DNA from: Limnobacter thiooxidans | GTDB taxonomy: Bacteria > Pseudomonadota > Gammaproteobacteria > Burkholderiales > Burkholderiaceae_B | Length of the DNA stretch: 64,000 bases | Direction: 5' to 3' | NCBI RefSeq assembly: GCF_036323495.1 | Contig: NZ_AP028947.1 | Coordinates: forward strand, 1,674,001-1,738,000 | In this document: in pieces, positions 54,676-64,000 of the stretch | Layout: each line of letters opens with the position of its first letter | How positions within the stretch are numbered: the stretch's first letter is position 1 | Made by a program: the position numbers and the translations under genes | Notes under the pieces: generated by a model | The model's input: the letters and a program-made list of their open reading frames with translations, nothing else | What the model was told of the DNA's origin: nothing | Database searches by the model: none

Positions 54676-55659
54676 TCACTTGGCTTTCAACGCCCTCCTT
54701 TCATTCCAGGCAATCACTTCACCCACAATGCCTTTGCGAAATGCCAGCACCACCACGATGAAAATAAACCCGGTCACGATTGTCACTTGTTCACCCAATG
54801 AACGGAACCAGTCAATTTGTGTGGTCACAGCCATCCAGGCACCAAATTCACCGATACGGTTTTCCAGCGCAACAATAACGATGGCACCCACAATCGGCCC
54901 AACCAAGGTGCCCAAACCTCCCACCAGGGTCATCAAAACCACCAGCCCAGACATGCTCCAATGCACATCGGTCAGTGTTTCAAAGCCGAGCACTGTGGCC
55001 TTGGTTGCACCCGCCAGGCCAGACAAAGCAGCAGACAATACAAACACCAGAAGCTTGTACTTGTCCACGTCATAGCCCAGTGAAATGGCACGGGGTTCAT
55101 TCTCCTTGATGGCTTTAAGCACCTGCCCGAAAGGTGAATGCACCGTACGCACAATCAAGCCGTAGGCGGCAATGCAAATGGCCAGCACCACAAAGTACAG
55201 TGTCAGGTCGTTGCTCAAGTCGATCACACCCAGCAAGGTGCCGCGCGGAATGCCTTGCAAACCGTCTTCCCCACCTGTGAATGGGGCTTGCAGAAAAATG
55301 AAGTACAACATTTGAGCCAGTGCCAAGGTAATCATAGTGAAATAAATGCCCTGCCTGCGTATCGCCAGCATACCCATGATCAAACCCACAAACGCAGCGA
55401 AAGCAACCCCTGCCAAAAGCCCGATTTCAAAGGGCAAACCAAGATCACGAATCACATAACCCGCGATGTACCCTGCCCCACCCAGAAAAGCAGCGTGTCC
55501 GAAGGACAGCAGGCCCGTGTAACCAATCAACAAGTTGAAGGCGCAGGCAAAAAGCGCAAAGCACAACAACTTCATCAACAGCACCGGGTACATCACGAAG
55601 GGTGCTGCAACTGCCACAAGCAGCGCCAACAGGGCAAGAATTGTATTTTTTTTCATCAT
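54676..55659 (-). CDS. livM: branched-chain amino-acid-type ABC transporter permease LivM
   Basis: A 327-residue permease with about nine hydrophobic segments. GYTGLLSFGHAAFLGGAGYI near the N-terminus and the coupling region AIKENEPRAISLGYDVDKYKL are family hallmarks. It is the last gene of the liv operon, whose order in transcription is livG-livF-binding protein-livH-livM. Confidence 0.95.
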   Translation of the reverse strand: MMKKNTILALLALLVAVAAPFVMYPVLLMKLLCFALFACAFNLLIGYTGLLSFGHAAFLGGAGYIAGYVIRDLGLPFEIGLLAGVAFAAFVGLIMGMLAIRRQGIYFTMITLALAQMLYFIFLQAPFTGGEDGLQGIPRGTLLGVIDLSNDLTLYFVVLAICIAAYGLIVRTVHSPFGQVLKAIKENEPRAISLGYDVDKYKLLVFVLSAALSGLAGATKATVLGFETLTDVHWSMSGLVVLMTLVGGLGTLVGPIVGAIVIVALENRIGEFGAWMAVTTQIDWFRSLGEQVTIVTGFIFIVVVLAFRKGIVGEVIAWNERRALKAK

Positions 55660-55671
55660 GTGGGGCTCCTT

Positions 55672-56556
55672 TTACTTCTCACGACCAAACAGACCGGCTG
55701 GCCGAATCATGAGCACAACGGCCATGATGATGAACACCACTGTTGCAGACAGTTCAGGATAAAACACACGGGTTAAACCTTCTATCACCCCCAAGCTTAA
55801 ACCGGTGACAATAGCACCCAGAATCGAACCCATTCCACCGATGACCACCACCGCAAACACGGTGATGATGAGGTTGGAACCCATCAGCGGGGAAATTTGA
55901 ATGACAGGGGCCGCCAGCACACCAGCAAATGCCGCCAGTGCCACGCCAAAGCCGTAGGTCAGCGTGACCATCAAGGGCACATTTACACCAAAAGCCTCCA
56001 CAAGCCTTGGGTTCTCCGTGCCCGCGCGCAACAGCGCACCCAGTTTGGTTTTCTCGATGATCAACCAGGTTGCAAAACACACCGTCAGCGAAGCCACGAC
56101 CACCCAGGCCCGGTAGTTGGGCAAAATCATGAAACCCAGGTTAGTGGCACCCCGCAGTGCTTCAGGCACTGAATAGGGTTGACCGGAAACCCCGTACACC
56201 GATCGGAATATGCCTTCCAGCATCAAGGTGATGCCGAAGGTCAACAGCAAGCCATACAGGTGGTCCAGCTTGTAAAGCCAGCGCAGCATTGTTTTTTCAA
56301 TCAGTATTCCAAATGCCCCAACCAACAACGGGGCCAGAATCAACATCACCCAATAATTCAGGTTGAAATACGCCATGCCCATCCAGGCCAGAAACGCACC
56401 CATCATGTACAGCGCGCCATGCGCAAAGTTGATCACGTTGAGCAGGCCAAAAATAACAGCCAGCCCCAACGAAAGCATGGCGTAGAACGAGCCGTTTACA
56501 AGGCCCAGCAGCAATTGCCCCAAAAAGGCCTGCAAGGGAATGCCAAAAATTTCCAT
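55672..56556 (-). CDS. livH: branched-chain amino-acid-type ABC transporter permease LivH
   Basis: A 294-residue permease with about eight hydrophobic segments. GLVNGSFYAMLSLGLAVIFGLLNVINFAHG is the typical LivH N-terminal block and AGTENPRLVEAFGVNV the coupling loop. It pairs with livM, 12 nt downstream. Confidence 0.95.
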   Translation of the reverse strand: MEIFGIPLQAFLGQLLLGLVNGSFYAMLSLGLAVIFGLLNVINFAHGALYMMGAFLAWMGMAYFNLNYWVMLILAPLLVGAFGILIEKTMLRWLYKLDHLYGLLLTFGITLMLEGIFRSVYGVSGQPYSVPEALRGATNLGFMILPNYRAWVVVASLTVCFATWLIIEKTKLGALLRAGTENPRLVEAFGVNVPLMVTLTYGFGVALAAFAGVLAAPVIQISPLMGSNLIITVFAVVVIGGMGSILGAIVTGLSLGVIEGLTRVFYPELSATVVFIIMAVVLMIRPAGLFGREK

Positions 56557-56588
56557 GACGAAAGGTCCATGAGGAGTGCTTGATCAGA

Positions 56589-56614
56589 CCCTCTTTCACA
56601 CAAGGTAAAGAGGG
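56589..56614 (-). promoter_or_regulatory. hairpin between binding-protein gene and livH
   Basis: CCCTCTTT (56589-56596) and AAAGAGGG (56607-56614) form a perfect 8-bp stem with a 10-nt loop in the 74-bp gap. No U-tract follows on the minus strand. Hairpins here often protect the abundant binding-protein message from 3' decay. Confidence 0.5.
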
Positions 56615-56630
56615 CCCGGTACCTGGCGGT

Positions 56631-57839
56631 TTACTTCCACAAAGCGCACTTGGTTTCCGCTTTGGTGGTGAAAGCCTGCTCACCCGAAATGGCTTGAACC
56701 ACTTTCAGGTAATCCCAGGGCTTCTTGGACTCTTTTGGATCTTTCACCTGCATCAGGAACATGTCGTGAATCATGCTGCCATCGGCGCGGTAATAGCCGT
56801 TCTTGGCGTACATGTCATTCACCTTTTGCTTGCGCAATGCGTCCATCACTTTGGCGCCGTCGTCCGTGCTCGCGGCCTTCACAGCATTCAGGTATTGCAA
56901 GGTTGCAGAGTAATCAGCCGCCTGCAGGCTGCTGGGCATTTTTTTCATTTTGTCGAAAAAGCGTTGCGCCCATTTGCGAGATTCATCGCTTTGGTCCCAG
57001 TACCAGCTGTCGGTCAAATACATGCCTTTGGTTTGGCCCAAACCCAAGGCGTGAACATCATTGATGAACATCAAGAGCCCTGCCAGTTTCATCGTGCCTG
57101 TGACACCAAATTCGTTGGCCGCCTTGATGGAATTCACCGTGTCACCACCTGCATTGGCCAAGCCCAGAATTTGAGCACCTGACGCTTGGGCCTGCAGCAT
57201 GAACGATGAAAAATCAGAAGCCGACAAAGGGTGACGCACTGCGCCCTTCACGGTGCCTCCATTGGCTTTCACCACAGCGGTGGTGTCATTTTCGAGGGAA
57301 GTACCAAATGCATAATCAGCTGTCAGGAAGTACCAGCTTTTACCCCCCTGCTTCACCACTGCAGAGCCTGTGCCCTTCGCCATGGCAACCGTGTCATAGG
57401 CATAGTGAATGCTGTAGGGGTTGCACTCTTCATTGGTAATGCGGGCGGTGCCTGCGCCAATGACAAAATTGGGTTTCTGCTTTTCAGCAGCCACCTTGGC
57501 CATGGCCAATGCGGTGCCTGAATTCGTCCCGGAAATCAGCATGTCCACGCCTTCGCGGTCAAACCACTCGCGGGCCTTGCTCGCTGCAATGTCGGCCTTG
57601 TTCTGGTGATCTGCAAAAACAATTTCGATTTTCTTGCCATTCACAGTGCCGCCGAAATCGGCAATGGCCATTCTTGCAGCTTCCACACCGCCAGGCCCGT
57701 CAATGTCGGCATACAGTCCGGACATGTCGGTGATCACGCCAATCTTGATGGTGTCGTTAGAGAATTGTGCCTGCGCAGAACCTGCGGCTAGTGCAAAAAT
57801 TGACAACAATCCGGTTGCAATTGGTTTTAGTTTCATCAT
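56631..57839 (-). CDS. periplasmic substrate-binding protein of the liv-type transporter
   Basis: A 402-residue type I periplasmic binding protein. Its signal peptide covers about 1-24 (GLLSIFALAAGSAQA). The mature start IKIGVITDMSGLYADIDGPG and GTGSAVVKQGGKSWYFLTADYAFG are characteristic. Ligands in this family include branched-chain amino acids, amides, urea and aromatic acids; the specificity cannot be read here. A strong AAAGGAG lies upstream of the ATG. Confidence 0.93.
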   Translation of the reverse strand: MMKLKPIATGLLSIFALAAGSAQAQFSNDTIKIGVITDMSGLYADIDGPGGVEAARMAIADFGGTVNGKKIEIVFADHQNKADIAASKAREWFDREGVDMLISGTNSGTALAMAKVAAEKQKPNFVIGAGTARITNEECNPYSIHYAYDTVAMAKGTGSAVVKQGGKSWYFLTADYAFGTSLENDTTAVVKANGGTVKGAVRHPLSASDFSSFMLQAQASGAQILGLANAGGDTVNSIKAANEFGVTGTMKLAGLLMFINDVHALGLGQTKGMYLTDSWYWDQSDESRKWAQRFFDKMKKMPSSLQAADYSATLQYLNAVKAASTDDGAKVMDALRKQKVNDMYAKNGYYRADGSMIHDMFLMQVKDPKESKKPWDYLKVVQAISGEQAFTTKAETKCALWK

Positions 57840-57884
57840 CTTCTCCTTTGGTTTAAGGCCAATCCTCTGGAAAGGTTGGTTTTT

Positions 57885-58595
57885 TTATACGCCCAGCAAG
57901 GAATGCAGCACGGGCATTTTTTCATTCAGTTCGGGCGCGGCAAATGCTTCAACAATTTGTCCATGCTCCACCACGTAAAAACGGTCGGCTAACGGTGCGG
58001 CGAATCGAAAGTTTTGTTCAACCATCACAATGGTGTAGCCCTTGGCTTTCAAGGTCGTGATCATTCTGGCCAAGGCCTGAACAATCACGGGGGCCAAGCC
58101 TTCAGAAATTTCGTCCAGAAGCAGTAGCTTGGCCCCGGTTCTCAGAATTCGTGCCACGGCCAGCATTTGCTGTTCGCCACCTGACAAGCGGGTTCCCTGG
58201 CTTTTTTTACGCTCTGCAAGATTGGGAAACATGTCGTAAATCTCAGCAACGCTCATGCCCTTGTCTGTCTTCGACACAAAGGGGGGTAGCATCAGGTTTT
58301 CTTCCGCTGACAGGGAAGAAAAAATGCCGCGTTCCTCGGGGCAGTACCCCACACCAAGGTGCGCAATCTTGTGGGTAGGCATGTTGATGGCCTCTACCCC
58401 ATTGATTTTGACCGAGCCCTTGCGCGCACCTGTTAACCCCATGACAGCCCGCAGTGTGCTGGTACGCCCTGCCCCATTCCTGCCAAGCAGGGTAACCACT
58501 TCGCCGCTTTTCACGCTCAAACTCAAGTCATGAAGAATGTGCGACTCGCCGTACCAGGCATTCAAACCATTAATTTCCAGTGCAGTGGCTGTCAT
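57885..58595 (-). CDS. livF: liv-type ABC transporter ATPase LivF
   Basis: A 236-residue ATPase starting at ATG 58595, which overlaps the livG stop (ATGA). The signature is RLSGGEQQMLAVA and Walker B is LLLLDEISEGLAP. The Walker A reads GRNGAGRTST, with Arg in place of the catalytic Lys; the codon CGT is clear in the DNA. The partner LivG keeps a normal Walker A, so the transporter may have one non-canonical site. Confidence 0.93.
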   Translation of the reverse strand: MTATALEINGLNAWYGESHILHDLSLSVKSGEVVTLLGRNGAGRTSTLRAVMGLTGARKGSVKINGVEAINMPTHKIAHLGVGYCPEERGIFSSLSAEENLMLPPFVSKTDKGMSVAEIYDMFPNLAERKKSQGTRLSGGEQQMLAVARILRTGAKLLLLDEISEGLAPVIVQALARMITTLKAKGYTIVMVEQNFRFAAPLADRFYVVEHGQIVEAFAAPELNEKMPVLHSLLGV

Positions 58596-59365
58596 GCGTG
58601 TGCACCCTCCAGGATGGCGGTGCTTGAGCCCATGTAAGCTTCCATCACTGAGGGGTTGGCGGATACTTCTGCATAGCTGCCTTCGGCCAGCACGGCGCCG
58701 CGCTGTAGCACTGAAATTCTGTCGCAAATGCCAGCCACCACATTCATGTTGTGCTCCACCATAAGAATGGTTCGGCCCACTGACACTTTCTTGATCAGCT
58801 GGGTCACCCGATCAACGTCTTCGTGCCCCATGCCCTGCGTGGGCTCATCCAGCAGCATCAGTTCAGGTTCCATGCCCAAGGTGGTGGCAATTTCAAGTGC
58901 GCGTTTTCGCCCGTAAGGCAAATCCACAGTCAATGTGTCGGCAAACTTTCCCAGATCAACCAGGACCAGCAATTCCATGGCTTTGTCGTTCAGTACAGAA
59001 AGAGACTTCTCGCTTTTCCAGAAATGAAACGAATTGCCCATCGACCGTTGCAAACCAATGCGTACGTTCTCAAGCACTGTGAGGTGAGGAAATACTGCGG
59101 AAATTTGAAAGGATCGAATGATGCCCAATCGTGCAATTTGAGCGGGTTTGGCGCGCGTGATGTCATGGCCATTGAACAGGATCTGACCTGACGTGGGTGT
59201 CAGAAACTTGGTCAACAAATTGAAACAGGTTGTTTTACCGGCGCCGTTTGGCCCGATCAGTGCATGAATATGCCCCCTTTGCACTTTCAAATTCACATCA
59301 CTGACTGCCGTGAATCCCTTGAATTCTTTGGTCAGCGCCTTTGTCTCCAACACCACTTCTGCCAT
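58592..59365 (-). CDS. livG: liv-type ABC transporter ATPase LivG
   Basis: A 257-residue ATPase and first gene of the liv operon. The Walker A GPNGAGKTT is intact and Walker B is LMLLDEPTQGMGHED. The signature is the modified LPYGRKRALEIA. The typical LivG helical insert is present. It couples translationally to livF. No firm promoter was found in the 194-bp gap upstream, which otherwise holds only an AATTTCTCC/GGAGAAATT hairpin (59515-59546). Confidence 0.95.
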   Translation of the reverse strand: MAEVVLETKALTKEFKGFTAVSDVNLKVQRGHIHALIGPNGAGKTTCFNLLTKFLTPTSGQILFNGHDITRAKPAQIARLGIIRSFQISAVFPHLTVLENVRIGLQRSMGNSFHFWKSEKSLSVLNDKAMELLVLVDLGKFADTLTVDLPYGRKRALEIATTLGMEPELMLLDEPTQGMGHEDVDRVTQLIKKVSVGRTILMVEHNMNVVAGICDRISVLQRGAVLAEGSYAEVSANPSVMEAYMGSSTAILEGAHA

Positions 59366-59559
59366 GGGTTCTCCATGTTGATTTGTCGTTGTATTGCTTC
59401 ATGCCGGATGGCACAACAATTTAATTTCAGAACGATGTTGGCACGTGGATTTTTATTGGGGAATTAGGGCAAACCTCAGGCAAGTCCAATCAGGAGCTTT
59501 ATTGATGAGAGATCAATTTCTCCTTGTGTTGCAAGTCGGAGAAATTCTGTTTGTCGTGC

Positions 59560-60165
59560 CTAGCTTGCACGAGCGATCCGCACAATTTCCTTGGCTATTT
59601 CTTCGGGCGATAAAATCAGATCGATGCAGCCGCTGCCAATCGCGCTATTTGGCATGTCAGGCTGCTTTGCTGTGGCTGGTATTTGCGCAAAAGTAATACC
59701 ACCCATGTTCCTTATTTCACACAGGGCTTCAGCACCGTCACCATCGTAGCCGGAAACAATAACGGCAATCAGAGTACCGTCCCAGTGCTTGGTGAGAGAA
59801 CGCAGAAACACAGTAATGACATCTGGCCAGCCATGTGGCTTGGAAATAGGCTCGAGATTGAACTCCCCATTCTCGACATGCAAATCCCGATTGGCTGGAA
59901 TAATGAAGACGCGGTTTGGTTCGATCCGCAGGTTTTCCGTAATCAAGTGGACTGGCATTGTGGTGAAGCGCGGCAGCACTTCATGAAGTTGTGTGGGCAC
60001 TTTCGTGATGTGATTGACGATAACAATGGCCACACCCATGTCACATGGAAAGTTCTGCAACAGCCGAATATAGGAATCAAGACCGCCAGCAGAACCACCA
60101 ATGCAAACCACCGGAAATTTTTTCAACGCAACATCCAAGTCAGCATCAAGTGCGCCAAGTCGCAA
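59560..60165 (-). CDS. stand-alone CheB-type methylesterase domain protein
   Basis: A 201-residue protein consisting only of the CheB catalytic domain, without the usual N-terminal receiver. The Ser nucleophile is in CIGGSAGGLDSY, the His region is IVIVNHITKVPTQLHEVLPRF and the Asp is in VSGYDGDGAEAL. The family demethylates/deamidates chemoreceptor glutamates. The start is TTG 60165; AGGTGA (60175-60170) supports it and no in-frame ATG precedes the domain. Possible roles are receptor adaptation (a chemoreceptor lies at 41073-42710) or action on another carboxyl methyl ester. It follows guaA by 82 nt. Confidence 0.85.
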   Translation of the reverse strand: MRLGALDADLDVALKKFPVVCIGGSAGGLDSYIRLLQNFPCDMGVAIVIVNHITKVPTQLHEVLPRFTTMPVHLITENLRIEPNRVFIIPANRDLHVENGEFNLEPISKPHGWPDVITVFLRSLTKHWDGTLIAVIVSGYDGDGAEALCEIRNMGGITFAQIPATAKQPDMPNSAIGSGCIDLILSPEEIAKEIVRIARAS

Positions 60166-60170
60166 ACGAT

Positions 60171-60186
60171 CACCTGTGTTCAGGTG
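60171..60186 (-). promoter_or_regulatory. perfect hairpin covering the CheB-type gene ribosome-binding site
   Basis: CACCTG (60171-60176) and CAGGTG (60181-60186) form a 6-bp stem with a 4-nt loop. On the mRNA strand the Shine-Dalgarno AGGTG is the 3' arm, so the stem would hide it, 5 nt before the TTG start. Translational control is possible. Confidence 0.45.
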
Positions 60187-60247
60187 CTTCGGCCTACCTT
60201 ACTCTCTACTGAATATTTGGCTGTACGCTACCCCGCATAAGGGCAGA

Positions 60248-61870
60248 TTATTCCCACTCAATTGTGGCAGGTGGTTTTCCGGATACATCATAGACCACCC
60301 GATTCACACCTTTTACCTCGTTGATGATGCGATTTGAAACACGGCCCAGCAGCGAATAAGGCAAGTGCGCCCAATGCGCAGTCATGAAATCCTGAGTTTG
60401 AACTGCACGAATGGCCACCACGTATTCATAAGTGCGTCCATCGCCCATTACACCTACCGACTTCACCGGCAAGAACACGGCAAAGGCTTGGCTGGTCAGG
60501 TCGTACCAGGATTTACCAACCTGGTCCTCGGTACACAATTCAGCCGCGGCATCTTTTGCGGTTGCCTTGGTGTTGCGCAATTCCTCGATAAACACAGCAT
60601 CTGCGCGTTGCAGAATTTCTGCATATTCCGCTTTGACTTCACCCAGAATACGAACGCCCAAGCCTGGGCCCGGGAATGGATGGCGATACACCATTTCAGG
60701 GTCAAGCCCAAGTTCAACGCCCAGTTTGCGTACTTCATCCTTGAACAAATCGCGCAGGGGCTCCAGCAACTTGAGGTTCAAGGTGTCGGGCAACCCGCCT
60801 ACGTTGTGATGGCTCTTGATGCTCGTGGCCTTGCCTGTTTTGGCTCCAGCCGATTCGATCACATCGGGATAGATGGTGCCTTGGGCCAGCCAACGGGCAT
60901 TCGCTCGTGTCCCTGCTTCTCGCTGAAACACATCCACAAAGGCCTTGCCGATGATTTTTCGTTTGGCTTCCGGATCGGTCACGCCCTTCAATTGACCCAT
61001 GAATTCTTCGGTGGCATTGACATGCACCACGCGCACACCCAAATGCTTGGCAAAGGTCTCCATGACCTGTTCGCCTTCCTTGTAGCGCAGCAAGCCATGG
61101 TCTACAAACACGCAGGTCAACTGGTCGCCAATGGCCTTGTGAATCAGGGCTGCAGCAACGGAAGAATCCACACCGCCAGACAAACCAAGAATGACCTCAT
61201 CGGTACCGACCTGGGCGCGAATTCTTTCCACCGCTTCATCAACAAAGCTGGGCATGGACCAATCGCCTTTGCAACCACAAATCTCGCGCACAAAGCGGGC
61301 CAGAATATCCTTGCCCTTTTTGGTATGGGTTACCTCGGGGTGAAACTGAACCGCGTAAAAACCCCGCGCTTCATCGGCCATACCCGCGATTGGGCAGGAC
61401 GGTGTTGAGGCCATCAGCTTGAAATTGGGTGGAAGCTCGGTGACCTTGTCGCCGTGGCTCATCCACACATTAAGCAGGCCGTGGCCTTGCTCATTGGTTT
61501 CATCCTGCAGGCCGTCAAACAGGCGGGTGTGGCCATGGGCCCGAATTTGCGCATGTCCAAACTCGCGCACCGTCCCCGCTTCCACTTTGCCGCCCAACTG
61601 CATGGCCATGGTTTGCATGCCGTAGCAAATTCCGAGAACAGGTATACCCAGTTCAAACACCAGGGCAGGCGCCTTGTCCGTGCTTTCTTCATAAGCTGAC
61701 TGGTGGCTGCCCGACAGTACAATGCCGCTGGCGCCGTAATCCTTGATGCGTTGAGGATCTACATCGCAAGGCAAAATTTCGCAGAAAACACCACATTCAC
61801 GAACTCGCCGGGCGATAAGCTGAGTCACTTGCGACCCGAAATCAAGTACCAATATCTTTTGATGATTCAT
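60248..61870 (-). CDS. guaA: GMP synthase (glutamine-hydrolysing)
   Basis: A 540-residue enzyme that converts XMP to GMP. The N-terminal class I glutamine amidotransferase domain has the nucleophile in [11 protein letters not shown]. The ATP pyrophosphatase domain has the [10 protein letters not shown] loop, and the C-terminal dimerisation domain ends [10 protein letters not shown]. It lies downstream of guaB, with one regulatory-type gene in between. Confidence 0.97.
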   Translation of the reverse strand: MNHQKILVLDFGSQVTQLIARRVRECGVFCEILPCDVDPQRIKDYGASGIVLSGSHQSAYEESTDKAPALVFELGIPVLGICYGMQTMAMQLGGKVEAGTVREFGHAQIRAHGHTRLFDGLQDETNEQGHGLLNVWMSHGDKVTELPPNFKLMASTPSCPIAGMADEARGFYAVQFHPEVTHTKKGKDILARFVREICGCKGDWSMPSFVDEAVERIRAQVGTDEVILGLSGGVDSSVAAALIHKAIGDQLTCVFVDHGLLRYKEGEQVMETFAKHLGVRVVHVNATEEFMGQLKGVTDPEAKRKIIGKAFVDVFQREAGTRANARWLAQGTIYPDVIESAGAKTGKATSIKSHHNVGGLPDTLNLKLLEPLRDLFKDEVRKLGVELGLDPEMVYRHPFPGPGLGVRILGEVKAEYAEILQRADAVFIEELRNTKATAKDAAAELCTEDQVGKSWYDLTSQAFAVFLPVKSVGVMGDGRTYEYVVAIRAVQTQDFMTAHWAHLPYSLLGRVSNRIINEVKGVNRVVYDVSGKPPATIEWE

Positions 61871-61924
61871 GAAGGTTTGTCTTTGAAATTCTAAAAAGTT
61901 GTAGAAAGGTTAAGCTGCAGGCGT

Positions 61925-62920
61925 TCAAACCAGAGTCAGAAGTTTGTCAACCACTTGAACCGCAGTCCCTTTCAGGTCCTGCCCTGACAAAGTCAAATAG
62001 TGTATTTCAACGTCTACCAACGCTTTGACACCATGTGTTTCAAGGGTCAGTTGGCTAAATTGCAGTTTGAGCTGTTCGATCAGACGACTAACAAGGTCTG
62101 CGGGCATTCCAGAACACACCGCAACAAACGAGTCTGCACCCAGAGAACCGATACCCGCACCTTTGGGTAGGTTGTCCCTAATGATCGAAGCTGTGAACTT
62201 GCTGAAATCAACGATCCGTTCGTGGCCAAACCTGTTCAGCAATAGATCAAAAGAACTTAACTTGACCCAGATCAGACTGACGTTTTCGTTTTTTCGGGAC
62301 GCGTGTTGCAATTCGAGCTGCAGCAACGCTTCAAGCCCGCGCCTGTTCCACGAACCAATAATCGGGTCAATCAACAGTGATCTCTGGTTTTCGGTCAGGG
62401 AAAACACAAACCTCGATAACACGCTGTCTTCCATTGGCTGGGCTATCTCGGCTTCAACCAGACGACCAAAATCACGAAGATCTTGTCTGTCTTCCTTTGA
62501 AAAGGACCGTGGCACGCTATCAATCAAGCACAAGGTGCCGATCACCACACCAAAGGAATCTTTGACTGGTTGACCTGCATAAAAGCGGATTTTCGGGCCT
62601 TCCATCACCAAGGGATTGTCGACGAAGCGCGAATCCTGAAGCGCATTTTCAACAACCAGAGGCTCGTCCTCGTTCAAAATGGCATGACCGCAAAACGATA
62701 TTTCCCGATCCGTTGAACAGACACTAAGGCCCTGCAGCGATTTAAACCACTGGGTTTCCTTGTAGACGATGGTGAGCAGAGCTGAATCGGTGTCAAAGTG
62801 TCTGCAAGCCAGGCGCGTGATGCGGTCAAACCGTGCCTCAGAAGGGGAATAAATCATTCCCAGTTTCTGGATGGCACGGCTTCTTTCGTCTTCATTGATC
62901 GGCAGAACTGGTTTTTGCAT
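61925..62920 (-). CDS. GAF domain protein with degenerate GGDEF domain
   Basis: A 331-residue soluble protein. An N-terminal GAF domain (about 25-165) includes REISFCGHAILNEDEPLVVENA and FYAGQPVKDSFGVVIGTLCLID. A GGDEF-like domain (about 185-325) follows, recognised by IIGSWNRRGLEALLQLEL (replacing the DxLTGLxNRR motif). Its active-site loop reads SLGADSF instead of GG(D/E)EF, so cyclase activity is doubtful and a GTP/c-di-GMP sensing role is possible. It lies between guaB (22 nt) and guaA (54 nt) in the same orientation. Confidence 0.85.
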   Translation of the reverse strand: MQKPVLPINEDERSRAIQKLGMIYSPSEARFDRITRLACRHFDTDSALLTIVYKETQWFKSLQGLSVCSTDREISFCGHAILNEDEPLVVENALQDSRFVDNPLVMEGPKIRFYAGQPVKDSFGVVIGTLCLIDSVPRSFSKEDRQDLRDFGRLVEAEIAQPMEDSVLSRFVFSLTENQRSLLIDPIIGSWNRRGLEALLQLELQHASRKNENVSLIWVKLSSFDLLLNRFGHERIVDFSKFTASIIRDNLPKGAGIGSLGADSFVAVCSGMPADLVSRLIEQLKLQFSQLTLETHGVKALVDVEIHYLTLSGQDLKGTAVQVVDKLLTLV

Positions 62921-62942
62921 GCGAACCGGCTTTCAGAAGGAC

Positions 62943-64000
<1,058 letters not shown>

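Noticed and set aside
57855..57890. T-rich hairpin (CCAATCCT...AGGTTGG then T7) as a terminator in the liv operon
   Set aside because: The T-tract is on the plus strand while the operon runs on the minus strand, and the stem is short and imperfect.
60365..61408. Long open frame antisense to guaA
   Set aside because: guaA is certain, with all catalytic motifs; the antisense frame has no recognisable domain or ribosome site and reflects codon structure of the real gene.

Overview
The window is an ordinary stretch of chromosome from a betaproteobacterium, most likely a member of the Burkholderiales close to Limnobacter. This placement is an inference from gene order (rne|rluC, maf|yceD-rpmF-plsX-fabHDG-acpP-fabF, rpoE-rseA-rseB-mucD-lepA-lepB-rnc-era-recO-pdxJ-acpS-nagZ, ybiT, guaB-guaA) and from the protein sequences; no database search was possible. 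There are no rRNA or tRNA genes, transposases, integrases, prophage genes or CRISPR arrays.

Left edge (1-1930, minus strand): a compact three-gene locus with the layout of a RiPP (ribosomally made, post-translationally modified peptide) pathway. A 74-residue candidate precursor ending in VGGFVW is followed by a radical SAM protein with a SPASM-like cysteine-rich C-terminus and then by a second radical SAM protein cut by the window edge. A good sigma70-type promoter precedes it, and a perfect inverted repeat separates the peptide gene from the enzymes. This is the best candidate for an undescribed system.

Housekeeping block (2043-28412): rne is divergent from rluC, a HAD phosphatase, a Rieske protein and sppA. 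A methyltransferase/maf pair points left, away from the fatty-acid/phospholipid cluster yceD-rpmF-plsX-fabH-fabD-fabG-acpP-fabF. The envelope-stress operon rpoE-rseA-rseB-mucD follows, then lepA-lepB-rnc-era-recO-pdxJ-acpS-nagZ, ending at a bidirectional terminator.

Mixed block (28500-50624): a parvulin, bolA, yciB, msrB and selO run leftward. An acyl-CoA ligase, a Dabb protein, NRDE, DUF4936 and ygfZ come next, then mltG-tmk-holB-pilZ-tatD-ankyrin. A PAS chemoreceptor, a secreted subtilase with a GlyGly-CTERM-like tail, several small or uncharacterised proteins, a PerM/AI-2E-type membrane protein and purT complete the block.

Right block (51192-64000, all minus strand): ybiT, tadA-ldcA, a complete branched-chain-amino-acid-type ABC transporter (livG-livF-binding protein-livH-livM), a stand-alone CheB methylesterase, and guaB-(GAF/degenerate GGDEF)-guaA.

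Two convergent intergenic regions, after sppA (8546-9227) and after purT (50625-51191), share the same unusual build. Each has a short tandem repeat, then a roughly 140-bp multi-helix element whose unpaired blocks are almost identical between the two copies while its stems differ by compensatory changes, then a second three-way-junction fold. This looks like a structured RNA or ssDNA family that I do not recognise.
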